From the NCBI GenBank assembly GCA_963761615.1, contig CAVXGU010000001.1, positions 1-64,000 on the forward strand: a stretch of DNA of 64,000 bases. Direction: 5' to 3'. Both the position numbers and the translations under genes were made by a program. Numbering within the stretch: the stretch's first letter is position 1; each line of letters opens with the position of its first letter. This document shows, one piece after another, positions 61,883 to 64,000 of this stretch. The stretch is from CAVXGU01 sp963761615. Lineage in GTDB: Bacteria > Acidobacteriota > Vicinamibacteria > Vicinamibacterales > CAVVIG01. The notes under the pieces were generated by a model. That model searched no databases, had not been told where the DNA came from, and saw only the letters and a program-made list of their open reading frames with translations.

Positions 61883-63403
61883 CTACACGACCCCCGAGTT
61901 CGTCCGCCGGCGCGCCAGCGCCTCGCGCGCGACCGCCGCGTCGTCGAAGGGCGCCTTGCGGGTCCCGATGATCTGCACCTTCTCGTGGCCCTTGCCGGCG
62001 ATCAGCACGAGGTCGCCCGGGCGCGCGAGCCGGATCGCGGTCTCGATGGCCGCGCGCCGATCGACGATCGTCAGCACGCGCTGGGCGCTCGCCGGACCGG
62101 CGTCGCGGCGACGCGTGTCGGGCGTCAGCCCGCGCGCGATGTCGTCGATGATCCGGGCCGGGTCTTCAGACCGCGGGTTGTCCGACGTGATCACGATCAG
62201 GTCGCTCAGGCGTCCGGCCACGGCACCCATCAGGGGTCGCTTCGCACGATCGCGGTCGCCGCCGCAGCCGAACACGGTGATGAGCCGGCCGCCGCTCAGC
62301 CGGCGGCCCGTCTCGAGCAGCTGGCGCAGCGCGTCGTCGGTGTGCGCGTAGTCGACGACGACCGTGACGGCGTCGCCCGCGCTGGACACCAGCTCGAAGC
62401 GCCCGGGTACGCCGGCCAGCGAGGCGACGCCGCGCTCGATCGCGTCGAAGGGGACGTCGAGCGCCGTGGTGGTCGCGACCGCGGCGAGGATGTTGTAGAC
62501 GTTGGGCCGCCCGACGAGGCTCGATCGGAGGTGCAGCGTGCCGCGGGGCGTGCGCACGTCGAAGGCCAGGCCGCCCAGCGAGAGGCTCAAGGGCCCCGGC
62601 GTGATGTCGGCGCTCTGGTTCACGGCGTACGTCACCGGCCGCGCGACGGCGTCGACGAGGGTCGCGCCTCTCGGGTCGTCGAGGTTGATCAGCGCAGGCG
62701 CCGACCGCGGCAGCAGCTCGAACAGGTGCCGCTTCGCCTGGAAGTAGCTCTCCATGTCCCCGTGGAAGTCGAGGTGGTCGCGCGTCAGGTTGGTGAAGAC
62801 GCCGGCGGCGAACGTCGTGGACTCGACGCGCCGGAGCGCCAGCGCGTGCGAGGAGACTTCCATCGCGCAGGCGCCGCAGCCGGCGTCGGCCATCTCGCGG
62901 AGCAGGGCCTGCAGCTCGGGCGCCTCCGGCGTCGTCTGGGTCGCGGTGCGGACGCTCGATCCGATCCGGTACGAGACCGTGCCGAGGATGCCGCACCGGA
63001 CGCCGGCCGCCTCGAAGATCGACGCCACGAGGAACGCCGTCGTCGTCTTGCCGTTGGTGCCCGTGATCCCGACCACGCGCATCGCGCCGCTCGGGTGGCC
63101 GTAGAACGCCGCGGCGATCTGCGCGAGCGCGAGGCGGGCGTCGCGCACGACGAACCAGGGCACGCCCGCTCCCTCCGGAGCCGGCTGTTCCGCGACGACG
63201 GCGGCCGCGCCGCGCGCGATCGCGTCGGCCGCGAAGGCCGCGCCGTCGAGGTGCTGGCCCCTCAAGGCCACGAACACCGACCCCGGTCCCGCGATCCGCG
63301 AGTCGTAACGCACTGCCGAGACGTCGCCCGGCGGCGGCGCCTCCGGGGCGGACTGCAGCTGGCCCCCGGCCACGAGCACGTCCTGCAGCTCGCGCCAGGT
63401 CAT
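61883..63403 (-). CDS. murE: UDP-N-acetylmuramyl-tripeptide synthetase MurE
   Basis: The 506-residue Mur ligase has VRYDSRIAGPGSVFVALRGQHLDGAAFAADAIARGAAAVV, the ATP loop VGITGTNGKTTTAFLVAS, TQTTPEAPELQALLREM, FTNLTRDHLDFHGDMESY and VITSDNPRSEDP. The DNPR-x-E motif is the one associated with meso-diaminopimelate as substrate, so the wall is probably mDAP-type. The start overlaps the ftsI stop by four bases (ATGA). Confidence 0.95.
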   Translation of the reverse strand: MTWRELQDVLVAGGQLQSAPEAPPPGDVSAVRYDSRIAGPGSVFVALRGQHLDGAAFAADAIARGAAAVVAEQPAPEGAGVPWFVVRDARLALAQIAAAFYGHPSGAMRVVGITGTNGKTTTAFLVASIFEAAGVRCGILGTVSYRIGSSVRTATQTTPEAPELQALLREMADAGCGACAMEVSSHALALRRVESTTFAAGVFTNLTRDHLDFHGDMESYFQAKRHLFELLPRSAPALINLDDPRGATLVDAVARPVTYAVNQSADITPGPLSLSLGGLAFDVRTPRGTLHLRSSLVGRPNVYNILAAVATTTALDVPFDAIERGVASLAGVPGRFELVSSAGDAVTVVVDYAHTDDALRQLLETGRRLSGGRLITVFGCGGDRDRAKRPLMGAVAGRLSDLIVITSDNPRSEDPARIIDDIARGLTPDTRRRDAGPASAQRVLTIVDRRAAIETAIRLARPGDLVLIAGKGHEKVQIIGTRKAPFDDAAVAREALARRRTNSGVV

Positions 63404-64000
63404 TGCGACGCGCCCGCCTCGTCGGCTCCCGGCATGCGGTCCAGCACGAGACGCAGCACTTCCCCGGTCTGGACGGGATCGCCGGGCGGAGGGTCCTCGG
63501 ACACGACGAAGCCGTCCCCCGACAGGCGCACGTCGACCCCGAGCCGCACGAGTGCGCGGGTGGCCTCGCGGGCGCTCATCCCGCGCACGTCCGGCAGGGT
63601 GCCCGGCCCGCCCGCCGCCACCACGCGAACCACGGGCGCGGCGGTGGTCGCGGTCGTTTCCGGAGCGCCGGCTCCGTCGGCCCGCCGCGCGACCAGCACC
63701 GGCGGCTGGGGGTTCGCGGTCGGACCGATGCCCAGGTAGCGCAGCGTCGCGTCCGCGATGCGCTTGAAGATCGGCACGGCCGTCGACGCCGCGTAGTACG
63801 ACCCGGCGTGCGGCGAGTCGATGACGACGATGATCGTGACGGCCGGCTTCTGTGTGGGCAGGAAGCCCACGAACGAGGCGTTGTAGTCGGTCGCCGAGTA
63901 CCGGCCGTTCACCAGCTTGTGCGCGGTCCCGGTCTTGCCCGCGATCGCGTGCTCGAAGCCGGGGATCTGCGCTGCCGTCCCCGTGCCGCGGTCGACCACG
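63400..64000 (-). CDS. ftsI: Septal penicillin-binding protein FtsI/PBP with PASTA domain, 5' end beyond window
   Basis: This is the C-terminal about 200 residues of a class B transpeptidase. FEHAIAGKTGTAHKLVNGRYS contains the KTG triad, followed by ASFVGFLPTQKPAVTIIVVIDSP and AVPIFKRIADATLRYLGI. After a Pro/Ala linker comes one PASTA domain (GTLPDVRGMSAREATRALVRLGVDVRLSGDGFVVSEDPPPGDPV). It cross-links septal peptidoglycan with FtsW. The catalytic SxxK and SxN motifs lie outside the window. Confidence 0.9.
   Translation of the reverse strand, partial: VVDRGTGTAAQIPGFEHAIAGKTGTAHKLVNGRYSATDYNASFVGFLPTQKPAVTIIVVIDSPHAGSYYAASTAVPIFKRIADATLRYLGIGPTANPQPPVLVARRADGAGAPETTATTAAPVVRVVAAGGPGTLPDVRGMSAREATRALVRLGVDVRLSGDGFVVSEDPPPGDPVQTGEVLRLVLDRMPGADEAGASQ

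Overview
The window is high-GC bacterial DNA, densely coded on both strands. I infer an Acidobacteriota genome, most likely of the Vicinamibacteria type. The main clues are a tandem VWFA protein of the kind named after Acidobacteria, several GT87-type membrane glycosyltransferases, a long Tad pilus operon, two DUF362 proteins, and intergenic space packed with short palindromic repeats. There is no rRNA gene, CRISPR array, prophage or intact insertion sequence. One tRNA (CAT anticodon) is present. At least thirteen single-base frameshifts interrupt otherwise well conserved genes, including essential ones (mraY, murD, ftsW). Most are one-base insertions, so they look like uncorrected sequencing errors rather than gene decay.

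Layout. 1-13.4 kb: envelope and lipid genes. These are a frameshifted inositol-1-phosphate cytidylyltransferase-like gene, an alkaline-phosphatase-superfamily membrane protein, an Aur1-like PAP2 protein, three GT87-type proteins, a further polytopic membrane protein, a terpene-cyclase-like toroid protein coupled to a Tat-exported DUF362 protein, and a fused transporter/spermidine-synthase-like protein. 13.4-27.1 kb: a Tad (Flp) pilus operon, tadG-tadE-tadE-GT87-flp-cpaA-cpaB-cpaC-cpaE-cpaF-tadB-tadC-small ORF-tadD-AAA ATPase. 27.1-29.2 kb: the VWFA protein. 29.4-33.8 kb (minus strand): a small unknown gene, then a GT2 to DUF362 to citrate synthase operon with a clear sigma70-type promoter. 33.8-43.7 kb (plus): larB, mutS2, dnaG, rpoD, tRNA, a zinc-ribbon coiled-coil protein, RNase HI and an M23 peptidase. 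43.8-46.7 kb (minus): pgeF and an M1 aminopeptidase, then acpS and a 101-residue unknown on plus. 48-64 kb (minus): a radical SAM protein and the division/cell-wall (dcw) cluster, in transcription order ftsI (cut by the window end)-murE-murF-mraY-murD-ftsW-murG-murC-ftsQ-ftsA-ftsZ. Most neighbours there overlap by a few bases.

The most unusual content is repetitive DNA. Four families can be separated. (A) A short palindrome around GCGGACCTTCAGGTCCGC occurs singly, as a six-unit cluster, and once inside a coding sequence. (B) Hairpin elements have arms that are tandem heptamers (GGCTCTG/GGCTCTC) around a conserved core. (C) A minisatellite of about 99 bp forms arrays directly upstream of murG, ftsZ and the 101-residue gene; upstream of murG it keeps an open frame of 33-residue repeats fitted between ftsW and murG. 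(D) A 22-bp inverted repeat lies between ftsW and murD. Family C, sitting in the leader position of two core division/wall genes, is the best candidate for an undescribed system.
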